From Streptomyces sp. NRRL S-244 (GTDB lineage: Bacteria > Actinomycetota > Actinomycetes > Streptomycetales > Streptomycetaceae), in assembly GCF_000717915.1 (NCBI RefSeq), contig NZ_JOCX01000035.1, positions 1 to 53,968 on the forward strand: a DNA stretch of 53,968 bases. Reading direction: 5' to 3'. Position numbers and translations under genes: made by a program. Shown here piece after piece: positions 35,065 to 41,962 of the stretch. How positions within the stretch are numbered: the stretch's first letter is position 1; the number at the start of each line of letters is the position of its first letter. Under the pieces are notes generated by a model. It was not told where the DNA came from. It was given only the letters and a program-made list of their open reading frames with translations, and did not search any database.

Positions 35065-36911
35065 CGGGCCGCCTCCCGCTCCGTGTCGTGGTCCGTGCCG
35101 TTCTCCGCGTCCTCGTCCCTGCCCGTGTCCCTGCCCGTGTCCGTGCCCGTGCCCGTGTCCTTGCCCGTGTCCGCGGCGAACACCGCCCGGTAGGCGGGGG
35201 CGCGTCGCCACAGCTCGGCGTGGGTTCCGCTCCCCCGTACCCGCCCGTCCTCCAGCCATACGACGAGGTCTGCGCGGACGGCGGACGAGAGGCGGTGCGC
35301 GACCACGATCCGGGTGCCGGGCCGGATCTCGCGGGCGAGGGCCCGCTCCACCTCGCGGGCCGTGACGGTGTCGAGGCTGGAGGTGGCGTCGTCCAGTACG
35401 AGGAGCCGGCCCGCGTGGCAGAACGCCCGGGCCAGCCCGAGGCGTTGGACCTCCCCGCCGGACATCGGGGCGTCGGCCAGGCGCGTGCCGTACGCGTGGG
35501 GCAGGCGTCGTACGAACAGGTCGGCTCCCGCGGCGCGGGCCGCGGCGCGCACCGCTTCCGGGCCGGGGTCCGGGCCCGCGCCGAAGGCGATCGCATCGCC
35601 GACCGTGTCCCCGAACAGCGCGGGCCGGTCGAAGGCGTACCCGGCTTCGCGGCGCAGTGCTTCGGCCGTCACCTCCGGCAGGGGCACCCCGTCCAGCAGC
35701 ACCCGGCCCTCGTCGGGGTCGGTGAGCCGGCCTGCCACGGCGGCGAACAGCGTTTTGCCGGCGCCCGAGCGGCCCACCACGGCCACCGTGGTGCCTCCGG
35801 GGATCACCAGGCTGATGTCGTGCAGGACCGTCGCTCCGCCGCGCACGACCCGGACGTCGCGCAGTTCGAGCGTGCCCGGGCCGCCTTCCGGCAGCTGCGC
35901 CCGGCCGTGGCCGAGTACGGGCAGGTCCAGGAGGGCGGCGGTCCGCCGGGCCGCGGACCGGCCGCGGACCACGGCCGCCAGTCCGCCGGTCACGGCGCCG
36001 ATGCCGGCCGCGAGGCCCGCGTACCGTACGGCGGCGAGGAGTTGTCCGACGCCGATGGCCCCGGCCGACAGGCGGATGCCGCCGACGGCCAGGACCGCGT
36101 ACAGGAGCATCGGCATGAGGGCCGCGGACCAGGCCGTGGTGCCGCCGTACACCTGCCACATCCGCCTGCCCTCGGCGCCCAGCTCGGGCAACCGGGCGAG
36201 GATCCGGGCCCGTTCGCGCTCCGCGGTGCCCGCGGCGGCGATCGTGCGCGCCCCGGCCAGTGCCTCGGTCAGGCGGCCGGCGGTCGCGAGCTGGACCTGC
36301 TGGTAGCGGGCGATGCTGGTGTGGGTGTCGCGGGCGAAGGCCCGCAGCAGGAGCACCAGGAACGGAACGCCGACGAGGAAGGCGAGTGCCGTCCACAGGT
36401 CGATGAGGAAGAGGGCGGTCACCGCACCGAGCGGCGGCAGCAGTGCGGCGACGGCGTGCGCGACGGCGGCCGGGACCTTCCCGGCCTCGGTGGCGTGCGC
36501 GGTCAGCCGCGCGGCGGTTTCGCCGGGTGCGTGGCGGGCGGCGTGGTGCGGGGCCGTCCGCAGCAGCCGGGCGAGCCCGAGCCTGCGCAGGCGGGCGGTG
36601 GATCGGCCGTCGATCTCGCCGGTCAGCCGGGCGGCGGCCGCGTCCAGCGCCACTTCCGCCGCGATGACCGCGGCGCACAGCAGGGTCCAGGCGGGGCCCG
36701 ACGGGGCGCCGCGGAGCAGCAGGTCGAGGGTGTGGCCGAGGACCGCGGGTTCGGCGAGCGCCGCCGCGGAGGCGCTGACGGTGCATCCGAGGACGGCGGC
36801 GCCGCGCCCGGCGCTGTGCCGGGCCGCTGCCACGAGAGCCCGGTCGGCGGTGCGTGCGACGGCCTCGGCCTGCGCCGCGCCGGCCGCCGCGTCGGGGGGG
36901 CGGGGGCTCAT
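35061..36911 (-). CDS. ramA: RamA, ABC exporter subunit of the SapB system
   Basis: ATG with GGAGG nine bases upstream. The 616-residue protein has an exporter transmembrane domain (about 35-330) and an ATPase. The ATPase has Walker A V-G-R-S-G-A-G-K-T-L near residue 385, an intact signature M-S-G-G-E-V-Q-R-L-G-L-A-R-A near 488, Walker B L-L-V-L-D-D-A-T-S-S-L-D and H-loop V-V-A-H-R-L-S-S. The Walker B glutamate is replaced by Asp-Asp, suggesting a degenerate ATP site as in asymmetric exporters. The C-terminal 40 residues are a low-complexity Asp/Thr/Gly repeat (D-T-G-K-D-T-G). It is coupled to ramB and separated from ramS by a strong hairpin. Confidence 0.86.
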   Translation of the reverse strand: MSPRPPDAAAGAAQAEAVARTADRALVAAARHSAGRGAAVLGCTVSASAAALAEPAVLGHTLDLLLRGAPSGPAWTLLCAAVIAAEVALDAAAARLTGEIDGRSTARLRRLGLARLLRTAPHHAARHAPGETAARLTAHATEAGKVPAAVAHAVAALLPPLGAVTALFLIDLWTALAFLVGVPFLVLLLRAFARDTHTSIARYQQVQLATAGRLTEALAGARTIAAAGTAERERARILARLPELGAEGRRMWQVYGGTTAWSAALMPMLLYAVLAVGGIRLSAGAIGVGQLLAAVRYAGLAAGIGAVTGGLAAVVRGRSAARRTAALLDLPVLGHGRAQLPEGGPGTLELRDVRVVRGGATVLHDISLVIPGGTTVAVVGRSGAGKTLFAAVAGRLTDPDEGRVLLDGVPLPEVTAEALRREAGYAFDRPALFGDTVGDAIAFGAGPDPGPEAVRAAARAAGADLFVRRLPHAYGTRLADAPMSGGEVQRLGLARAFCHAGRLLVLDDATSSLDTVTAREVERALAREIRPGTRIVVAHRLSSAVRADLVVWLEDGRVRGSGTHAELWRRAPAYRAVFAADTGKDTGTGTDTGRDTGRDEDAENGTDHDTEREAAR

Positions 36912-36937
36912 CGATGGATGCCTCCGGTGGTGTGGTG

Positions 36938-36967
36938 CGGGCCCGGGCGGCGAACCGCCCGGGCCCG
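36938..36967 (-). terminator. ramS-ramA intergenic hairpin, probable partial terminator
   Basis: CGGGCCCGGGCGG (36938-36950) pairs perfectly with CCGCCCGGGCCCG (36955-36967); on the transcribed strand the loop is UUCG. The 13-bp GC-only stem sits 12 bases after the ramS stop. It probably lets the precursor mRNA be more abundant than the transporter mRNA. Confidence 0.7.
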
Positions 36968-36979
36968 GGGTGACCTGCG

Positions 36980-37123
36980 TCAGTTGCAGGTCGTGATGCT
37001 CAGGCTGCTGTCGCCGCAGAGCAGCAGGCTGGCCCGGCTGCCGCCACCGCCGCCGCCGTGCAGCGCACCCTCGGTGACCTCTTCCTTGGGGGTCTCCATC
37101 GACTGCAGGTCGAGAAGCGTCAT
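36980..37123 (-). CDS. ramS: RamS, class III lanthipeptide precursor of SapB
   Basis: The ATG at 37123 overlaps the ramC stop. The 47-residue peptide has the leader D-L-Q-S-M-E-T-P-K-E-E (residues 5-15) recognised by class III synthetases. The core G-S-R-A-S-L-L-L-C-G-D-S-S-L-S-I-T-T-C-N matches SapB as I know it from S. coelicolor. The rings should join S32 to C36 and S42 to C46, with dehydroalanines from the remaining serines. Between leader and core is a run of six glycines (residues 23-28, bases 37040-37057), which I do not recall from S. coelicolor RamS. The mature peptide is a secreted surfactant that helps aerial hyphae leave the medium. Confidence 0.95.
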   Translation of the reverse strand: MTLLDLQSMETPKEEVTEGALHGGGGGGSRASLLLCGDSSLSITTCN

Positions 37124-39771
37124 GTCAGATTCCTCTTCTGTCGAGTGGTGCGATGGGTCACGGCCCCGTGCGGGACCGGCTCTGGGGCCGCCGCGGTGCG
37201 TCGCAGCGGCGGGAGGAACGGCAGGTGCGCGCGCCCGCCGGGCGCGGCGCTGCCGAGGGCGAGGAGAGCGCCGGCGGTGCCCGTGGCGAGGTCCATGGAC
37301 AGGCGCATCATCTGCTCGCCGGGGAAGGCCAGATGTCCCTGGTACGGCACGGCGTGCCGAGCCAGCGCGTCGATCTGGCGGGCGATGTCCGCGGGGGCGG
37401 TGCCCGGGCCCGGCGTGGTGGTCCGGGCCAGGTGGAGGATCATCCCGGCGGCGCCGCGCAGCAGCCCGGGCTGGGCGTAGAAGGTCGCCTGCGCCGCCCG
37501 TACGATCGCGCGCCGGGCCTGTTCGAAACGCTCGTCGGGAGCGTGCTCCAGCCAGTCGTCGAGGACCATGCCGATGCCGACGCTGCCCTCGCCGAGGTAC
37601 GGCATCGTGCGCCAGCCCTCGTTCACCTGGAGGGTGCCGTACGCGCTGGTGACGCAGCGGTCGAGGTCGCGTTGGAGCGATCGGGCGGCCTGGAGCAGCA
37701 GTTCCTTGTCGCCGGTGCGTTCGTACAGCCGCAGGAAGAGCAGGGCGGGGCCGGTGTTTCCGTACATCAGTCCGGCGCGGGCGGGCCGCTGCTCGGGCCG
37801 GGCGAGCAGTTCGGCGCAGCGCAGGGCCGCGGTGTGCAGCTCGCTCTCGCCGCTCGCGGTGCCGAGCGCGTCCAGGGCCAGGCCGATTCCGGCGAGTCCG
37901 CCGTGCAGGTCGGGGCCCGCGCTCTGCCAGGGCTGGTGTAGCAGCCGCTCGGTCAGGGCGAGGGCGCGGCCCGGGTGTCCGAGCCGGTGCAGGGTCCAGG
38001 CCGTGCCGGCGAGGCCGTCGTAGAAGCCGAGGGGAGTGCCGGAGGCCGCGTCCTCGGTCCGCGCCAGCAGCCATTCCTCGGCTTCGGGCCAGGGTCCGGC
38101 GCCGGTCTCGGCGAGGGCGTGGAGCACCCCGGCGATCCCGTGGCCGAAGCCGATTCCTCCGCCGGCGGTCGCGAACTGGGCGATGTCGCCGGGTACGAAG
38201 CGGTCCTCGCGGTCCGAGGTGGCGCTCGCGCGCAGCGCCGCGGTCATCGACGCACGGGCGGCCGGCCAGTCCCCCGGCTCGACGGGCAGGTACGGGCCGG
38301 GCGGTGACGGCGGTGCGGGCCGTGCGGGCGGGCGGCCGTCCGGTGCACCCTGCGGGGCGCCGGACAGGATCTCTTCGACGGCCTCGTCGAGGAACTGCCG
38401 CGGTACGGGGAACTGCGCGGCGGCGACGGCGGCCAGATGGGCGGCCTTGGCCCGGTCCAGTACGAGCAGACTGGTCAGCGGCAGGAACAGGGCGAGGCGC
38501 AGACAGGCGAGGGCGTAGCGGTCGACGGAGAACCCGCGCCGCTCGGCGGGGGCGACGAAGGCGGGGTTGGCGACGGTCTGCCGCAGTCCCTCGTCGATGT
38601 GCGCGGCGGCCTCGAAGTCCAGTAAGGCGACGGAGGGTTCGCCGCTCTCGTCCTCCGCCACCATGATGTTGAAGAGGTGGAGGTCGTTGAAGACCACGCC
38701 GCGGGCGTGCACGGCCTCGACGGCCTCGGTGACACCGCGGTGGATCTTCAGGGCCCACTCGGTGTACGAGGCGAGCTCCGCCGGGTCGGGGTCCGCTTCG
38801 ATCAGCGGGTGGCGGCGGGCGAAATAGGTGTTGAGCGGTTTGCCGGCGAGGTGTTGGAGCACCAGGAAGTGGTGGTCACCGACCGTGAACGTGCCACGCA
38901 CCGCGGGCACGCAGTCCAGGCCCGACAGCCGTTCCAGCGCGGCCTGTTCGCGGTGCAGCCGGGTCACGGCATCGGCGCCGTCGGCGGCGAGGCCCGCGTA
39001 CGGGCGGGCTTCCTTGAGGACCACGGACTCGCCGGTGCGGCTGTCCTTGCCGACGTAGACGCCGCCGCCGTTGGAGAAGTGCAGCGCCCGCTCCACCGTG
39101 AAGGGGACGCCGGTCAGGGTGATCGCGGAGCGCGCCGCGAGGTGCGGCTCGAGGAAGGCGGGCAGTTCGAGCCACTCGGGCGGCTGGAACGCCGGTCCGC
39201 GCCGGTCCGGTACGAGCCGCCCGTCAGGGGTCTCGATCGCCGGGACCAGTTCGCCGTGCTCGTCGTAGCAGTGCCGCAGGGTGAAGCTGCCGTAGCGCAG
39301 GTGGACCGGGCCGGCGCCCCAGCGCAAGTCGCTGAGGATGTACGGGCCGGCCGCCCCGGCCAGCGCGGCGTCGAGGTCCTCCGCGATCCGGCGGCACTGC
39401 TCCTCGTCGGCCGGGTACACGGTGATGAACTTTCCGCTCGCCGCGCGGTCGGCGTACTTGGCGTTGCGCAGGTGGAGCAGGTACCGGCTCGGTATGAACT
39501 TGAAGGCGATGCGCCGGGCGGTGCAGTACTCGTAGACCGTCGTCAGCAGCGATTCGGCGTTGTCGAGCGTGGCCGAGACGTGGATCTTCCAGCCCTGCGC
39601 GGGCAGTTCGGCGTCGGTGGGGCGCAGTGCGAGCCAGTCGCCGCTGCGGTGCGAGCGCCACCCCGGCGGGACGGGGGCGAGCGCGGCCGGGTAGCTCTCA
39701 CCGGCGCGCCGGTACGGCGCGTCGTAGAACCAGCGGTCGGCGTCGCAGAAGGCGGCGTACCCCTTGTTCAC
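37120..39771 (-). CDS. ramC: RamC, class III lanthionine synthetase
   Basis: The GTG at 39771 is chosen because the protein then begins M-N-K-G-Y-A-A-F-C-D-A-D like known RamC; an ATG 13 codons upstream is possible. The 883-residue enzyme has an N-terminal lyase region (about 1-200) and a Ser/Thr-kinase-like region (about 210-480). The kinase has V-V-L-K-E-A-R-P, G-V-V-F-N-D-L-H-L-F-N-I-M and L-L-D-F-E-A. A LanC-like cyclase (about 510-883, G-F-G-H-G-I-A-G-V; D-L-H-G-G-L-A-G-I-G) completes it, lacking a zinc-ligand Cys-His set as expected for class III. It phosphorylates, dehydrates and cyclises RamS. Codon 383 is TTA (38623-38625), within the D-F-E region. Confidence 0.93.
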   Translation of the reverse strand: MNKGYAAFCDADRWFYDAPYRRAGESYPAALAPVPPGWRSHRSGDWLALRPTDAELPAQGWKIHVSATLDNAESLLTTVYEYCTARRIAFKFIPSRYLLHLRNAKYADRAASGKFITVYPADEEQCRRIAEDLDAALAGAAGPYILSDLRWGAGPVHLRYGSFTLRHCYDEHGELVPAIETPDGRLVPDRRGPAFQPPEWLELPAFLEPHLAARSAITLTGVPFTVERALHFSNGGGVYVGKDSRTGESVVLKEARPYAGLAADGADAVTRLHREQAALERLSGLDCVPAVRGTFTVGDHHFLVLQHLAGKPLNTYFARRHPLIEADPDPAELASYTEWALKIHRGVTEAVEAVHARGVVFNDLHLFNIMVAEDESGEPSVALLDFEAAAHIDEGLRQTVANPAFVAPAERRGFSVDRYALACLRLALFLPLTSLLVLDRAKAAHLAAVAAAQFPVPRQFLDEAVEEILSGAPQGAPDGRPPARPAPPSPPGPYLPVEPGDWPAARASMTAALRASATSDREDRFVPGDIAQFATAGGGIGFGHGIAGVLHALAETGAGPWPEAEEWLLARTEDAASGTPLGFYDGLAGTAWTLHRLGHPGRALALTERLLHQPWQSAGPDLHGGLAGIGLALDALGTASGESELHTAALRCAELLARPEQRPARAGLMYGNTGPALLFLRLYERTGDKELLLQAARSLQRDLDRCVTSAYGTLQVNEGWRTMPYLGEGSVGIGMVLDDWLEHAPDERFEQARRAIVRAAQATFYAQPGLLRGAAGMILHLARTTTPGPGTAPADIARQIDALARHAVPYQGHLAFPGEQMMRLSMDLATGTAGALLALGSAAPGGRAHLPFLPPLRRTAAAPEPVPHGAVTHRTTRQKRNLT

Positions 39772-39805
39772 ACCTGCTCCCTCGGTCGGCGGCAGACCCG
39801 ACGGT

Positions 39806-39845
39806 GTCACGCCCGGAGGATGCGGCGACAGTCACGCCTGTCACC
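39806..39845 (-). promoter_or_regulatory. GTCACGCC repeats upstream of ramC, candidate RamR sites
   Basis: GTCACGCC occurs at 39806-39813 and 39831-39838, followed by the related GTCACC at 39840-39845. These copies lie 35-75 bases upstream of the ramC start, where an activator would bind. Direct-repeat architecture fits a LuxR-type regulator. I do not recall the published RamR consensus well enough to claim a match. Confidence 0.4.
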
Positions 39846-39859
39846 GATGGGGTGTGCAG

Positions 39860-39901
39860 TACTCACGAGTCACAAGTCACGAGTCACGACTCGCAAGTCA
39901 G
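39860..39901. repeat. degenerate heptamer array (R-AGTCAC type) upstream of ramC
   Basis: Six successive 7-base units: TACTCAC, GAGTCAC, AAGTCAC, GAGTCAC, GACTCGC, AAGTCAG. More weakly related heptads (GTGCCAG, GTACCGG, AGGTCAG, GTGTCAC) continue to about 39929, into the end of the VanZ-like gene. The array occupies most of the gap between that gene and ramC. Confidence 0.85.
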
Positions 39902-39918
39902 GTGCCAGGTACCGGAGG

Positions 39919-40536
39919 TCAGGTGTCACCGGGCTCCGCGGCCCGTCGGGTCCACCAGTGCCGGCGGCGCGGGTGGACGGCCCGCCCGAGCCGGCGGCCG
40001 ATCAGCAGGTACCCGAGGAGCGCGCCGGCGGTGTTGAGGATCACGTCGTCGATGTCGAAGACGCGTCCCGTGACGAGGGCGCCCTGGACGAGCTCCACCA
40101 GCGTCATCAGGCAGACCGTCACGGCGCCGACCCTCAGCAGCCCCCGCGCCGGGGGCAGCAGGACGGGCAGGAGCACGCCGAACGGCAGCCCGAGCAGCAG
40201 GTTCCCGCCCAGCTGGCGCACCGCCTCGATCGTCGAAGTACCGTCCAGGTAGGCGCTGATCGAACGGCCGGGCCGGACGTTGCCGTGCACGAGGGCCGCC
40301 GAGGCGGCGGACGGCTCCAGTGTCAGCCGGGCCAGGACCACGCCGAACAGCACGGTCCCGGCGAACGCGGTCACCATGGCCGATGCCCGTACCGCCGGAT
40401 GGGCCGGACGCCGGTGGCGCCTCGGGGTGGCGGCCGGTAGGGGCCGTTCCGCGCGCTCGCGCTCCGCACGCTTGCGCTCGGCACGCTCGCGCTCCGGGCG
40501 CTTCTCTGTCCTCCGCCGTACGTGACTCCATGTCAT
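39919..40536 (-). CDS. VanZ-like membrane protein
   Basis: The ATG at 40536 gives 205 residues; the longer open frame overlaps the divergent gene. The N-terminal 45 residues are a charged cytoplasmic arm with repeated K-R-A-E-R-E-R-A-E-R. About four to five membrane segments follow. The VanZ-like core includes G-G-N-L-L-L-G-L-P-F-G-V-L-L-P, T-L-V-E-L-V-Q-G-A-L-V-T-G-R-V-F-D-I-D-D-V-I-L-N-T-A-G-A-L-L-G-Y. VanZ proteins give low-level teicoplanin resistance in enterococci, but most bacterial homologues have unknown roles in the envelope. It lies directly upstream of ramC on the same strand and might read through into it. Confidence 0.83.
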   Translation of the reverse strand: MTWSHVRRRTEKRPERERAERKRAERERAERPLPAATPRRHRRPAHPAVRASAMVTAFAGTVLFGVVLARLTLEPSAASAALVHGNVRPGRSISAYLDGTSTIEAVRQLGGNLLLGLPFGVLLPVLLPPARGLLRVGAVTVCLMTLVELVQGALVTGRVFDIDDVILNTAGALLGYLLIGRRLGRAVHPRRRHWWTRRAAEPGDT

Positions 40537-40640
40537 GCAGGCGCGTCTACCCTGCGGGCCCCGCGGTACGCGGACACCGCCGGCGGTCCCCCACGGCGGC
40601 CCGGCGCATGCGGCCGGGCCCTGTCGGGCACCCGCGCAGC

Positions 40641-41525
40641 GTGACCGACATCCCCCGCACCGCATCCCGCCGAAACAGCCCGCCCGCGACCGCCCTCGTG
40701 GCGCGTACCCGCGCCGAGCTGCGGCGTACGGCCGTCCGCGTCTGGACCGACAACCTCGCCGACCACGCGGCCGCACTCACCTACTACGCCGTCCTGGCGC
40801 TCCTGCCCGCACTCGTCATCGCGGCAGCCCTCGTGGGGCTGCTGGGCGGGGTGACGAGGGACCGGCTGATCACCGAGCTCACCTCGTACGCACCGCCCCA
40901 ATCGGCGCAGGTGCTGCGTGACGGACTCGGCGGCGGACTCGCGGCGGAGCAGTCGTCGATGTGGGCCCTGCTGATCAGCGGCGTGCTGAGCGCACTGTGG
41001 TCAGCGTGCAGTTATCTGGCGGTGTTCCGCCGGGCCCTGCACACGATGCACCGGGTGCCCGACAGGCGGCCACCGCTGCGTGCGGCCCACACGCTGCTCG
41101 TCAACGCGGCGCTGCTGCTGATCCTGCTCGTCGTCGCCGCCGCGGGACTGGTCGTGTCCGGTCCGCCGGCCCGATGGGTGGCGCGGGCCGCCGGTGTGGG
41201 CAACCCGGACGTCATCGCGCTCCTGCGCTGGCCCGTGCTGCTCGTGGCCGTCACCTTCCTGGTGCTGATCCTGTTCCGTACCGGACCGGCCCAGAGCCGG
41301 GGCACCCGCCGGGGCCTGCCCGGCGGTGTACTGGCAGCCCTGCTCTGGCTGGTCGCCTCCGTGCTCTTCACGCTGTACACGGAGCTGGACACGTACGGCC
41401 GGCTCTACGGTTCGCTGGCCGGGATCGTGGTCTTCCTCGTCTGGCTCTGGATCGCCAACCTGGCCCTGCTCGCCGGGGCCCAGTTCAACGCCGAACGGGC
41501 CCGGGAGCCGGCCGCCCGACCGTAG
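40641..41525 (+). CDS. YihY/BrkB-family integral membrane protein
   Basis: The GTG at 40641 is chosen; an ATG 11 codons upstream is possible and no strong ribosome site separates them. The 294-residue protein has the YihY pattern: D-N-L-A-D-H-A-A-A-L-T-Y-Y-A-V-L-A-L-L-P-A-L near residue 37, a central Y-L-A-V-F-R-R-A-L-H motif, and the end motif Y-G-R-L-Y-G-S-L-A-G-I-V-V-F-L-V-W-L-W-I-A-N. Six membrane helices are predicted. The family was once annotated as RNase BN but is not a nuclease; its function remains unclear. It is divergent from the VanZ-like gene and ends at a strong hairpin. Confidence 0.87.
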   Translation: MTDIPRTASRRNSPPATALVARTRAELRRTAVRVWTDNLADHAAALTYYAVLALLPALVIAAALVGLLGGVTRDRLITELTSYAPPQSAQVLRDGLGGGLAAEQSSMWALLISGVLSALWSACSYLAVFRRALHTMHRVPDRRPPLRAAHTLLVNAALLLILLVVAAAGLVVSGPPARWVARAAGVGNPDVIALLRWPVLLVAVTFLVLILFRTGPAQSRGTRRGLPGGVLAALLWLVASVLFTLYTELDTYGRLYGSLAGIVVFLVWLWIANLALLAGAQFNAERAREPAARP

Positions 41526-41554
41526 GTCCGGTCCGGTCCGGTCCTCGAACGAGG

Positions 41555-41584
41555 CGGGCGGGTCCCTTGTGAGGGACCCGCCCG
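41555..41584. terminator. bidirectional terminator hairpin
   Basis: CGGGCGGGTCCCT (41555-41567) pairs exactly with AGGGACCCGCCCG (41572-41584) around a four-base loop. It lies between the stop of the YihY-like gene (+) and the stop of the convergent DUF6131 gene (-), so it can serve both. Pentamer repeats (GTCCG x3) occur just before it at about 41527-41545. Confidence 0.8.
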
Positions 41585-41608
41585 TGACGTGTGCACCGCA
41601 TGCTGCGG

Positions 41609-41764
41609 TCACCAGTAGTGGCGCCTGCCGCCGACCGCGTGCCCGACGGAGCCCAGGAGCCACAACACCGCGCCGACCACGAGCAAGATGACCCCGATGG
41701 TCCAAAGGATGGAAATTCCGGTCAGAAATCCGATGAGCAGGAGAATCAGTCCGACGAGAATCAT
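41609..41764 (-). CDS. DUF6131-like 51-residue membrane protein
   Basis: ATG with GAGGG a few bases upstream on the minus strand. The product begins M-I-L-V-G-L-I-L-L-L-I-G-F-L-T-G and continues with a second hydrophobic segment (I-G-V-I-L-L-V-V-G-A-V-L-W-L-L-G), ending G-G-R-R-H-Y-W. Two closely spaced spans and the G-x-R-R-H-Y end are characteristic of the small DUF6131 family widespread in Streptomyces. Its codon use is less GC-biased (ATT, CTT, TTT) than that of its neighbours. The role is unknown; it has its own downstream terminator and stands alone. Confidence 0.85.
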   Translation of the reverse strand: MILVGLILLLIGFLTGISILWTIGVILLVVGAVLWLLGSVGHAVGGRRHYW

Positions 41765-41962
41765 GATGCCCTCGTTCTCACGTTGGGGATGCGGCGGAAC
41801 GGTGGGAACCGCCGCCGTGGCGCCTCGGACGGCGTCTACCCCGGAAATCCGCGCCTATCAGTGCCGCTCCCGCCGACGGCGTCCGCACAGGACCGGTCAT
41901 GCACGGTCCGATGTCTTACGATGCTGCCAGGACAGCCTCGGGTCCGGGACCGGAGGGTCGAC

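Noticed and set aside
33265..36786. A single continuous minus-strand frame of 1173 codons across both transporter genes
   Set aside because: Only the part from 35064 down encodes an ABC transporter; the upstream part is an Arg/Pro/Gly-rich shadow of ramA in another frame. The GTGA overlap shows two genes.
40320..40640. N-terminal extension of the YihY-like protein
   Set aside because: It overlaps the divergent VanZ-like gene and has Arg/Pro-rich shadow composition; the hydrophobic protein starts well at 40641.
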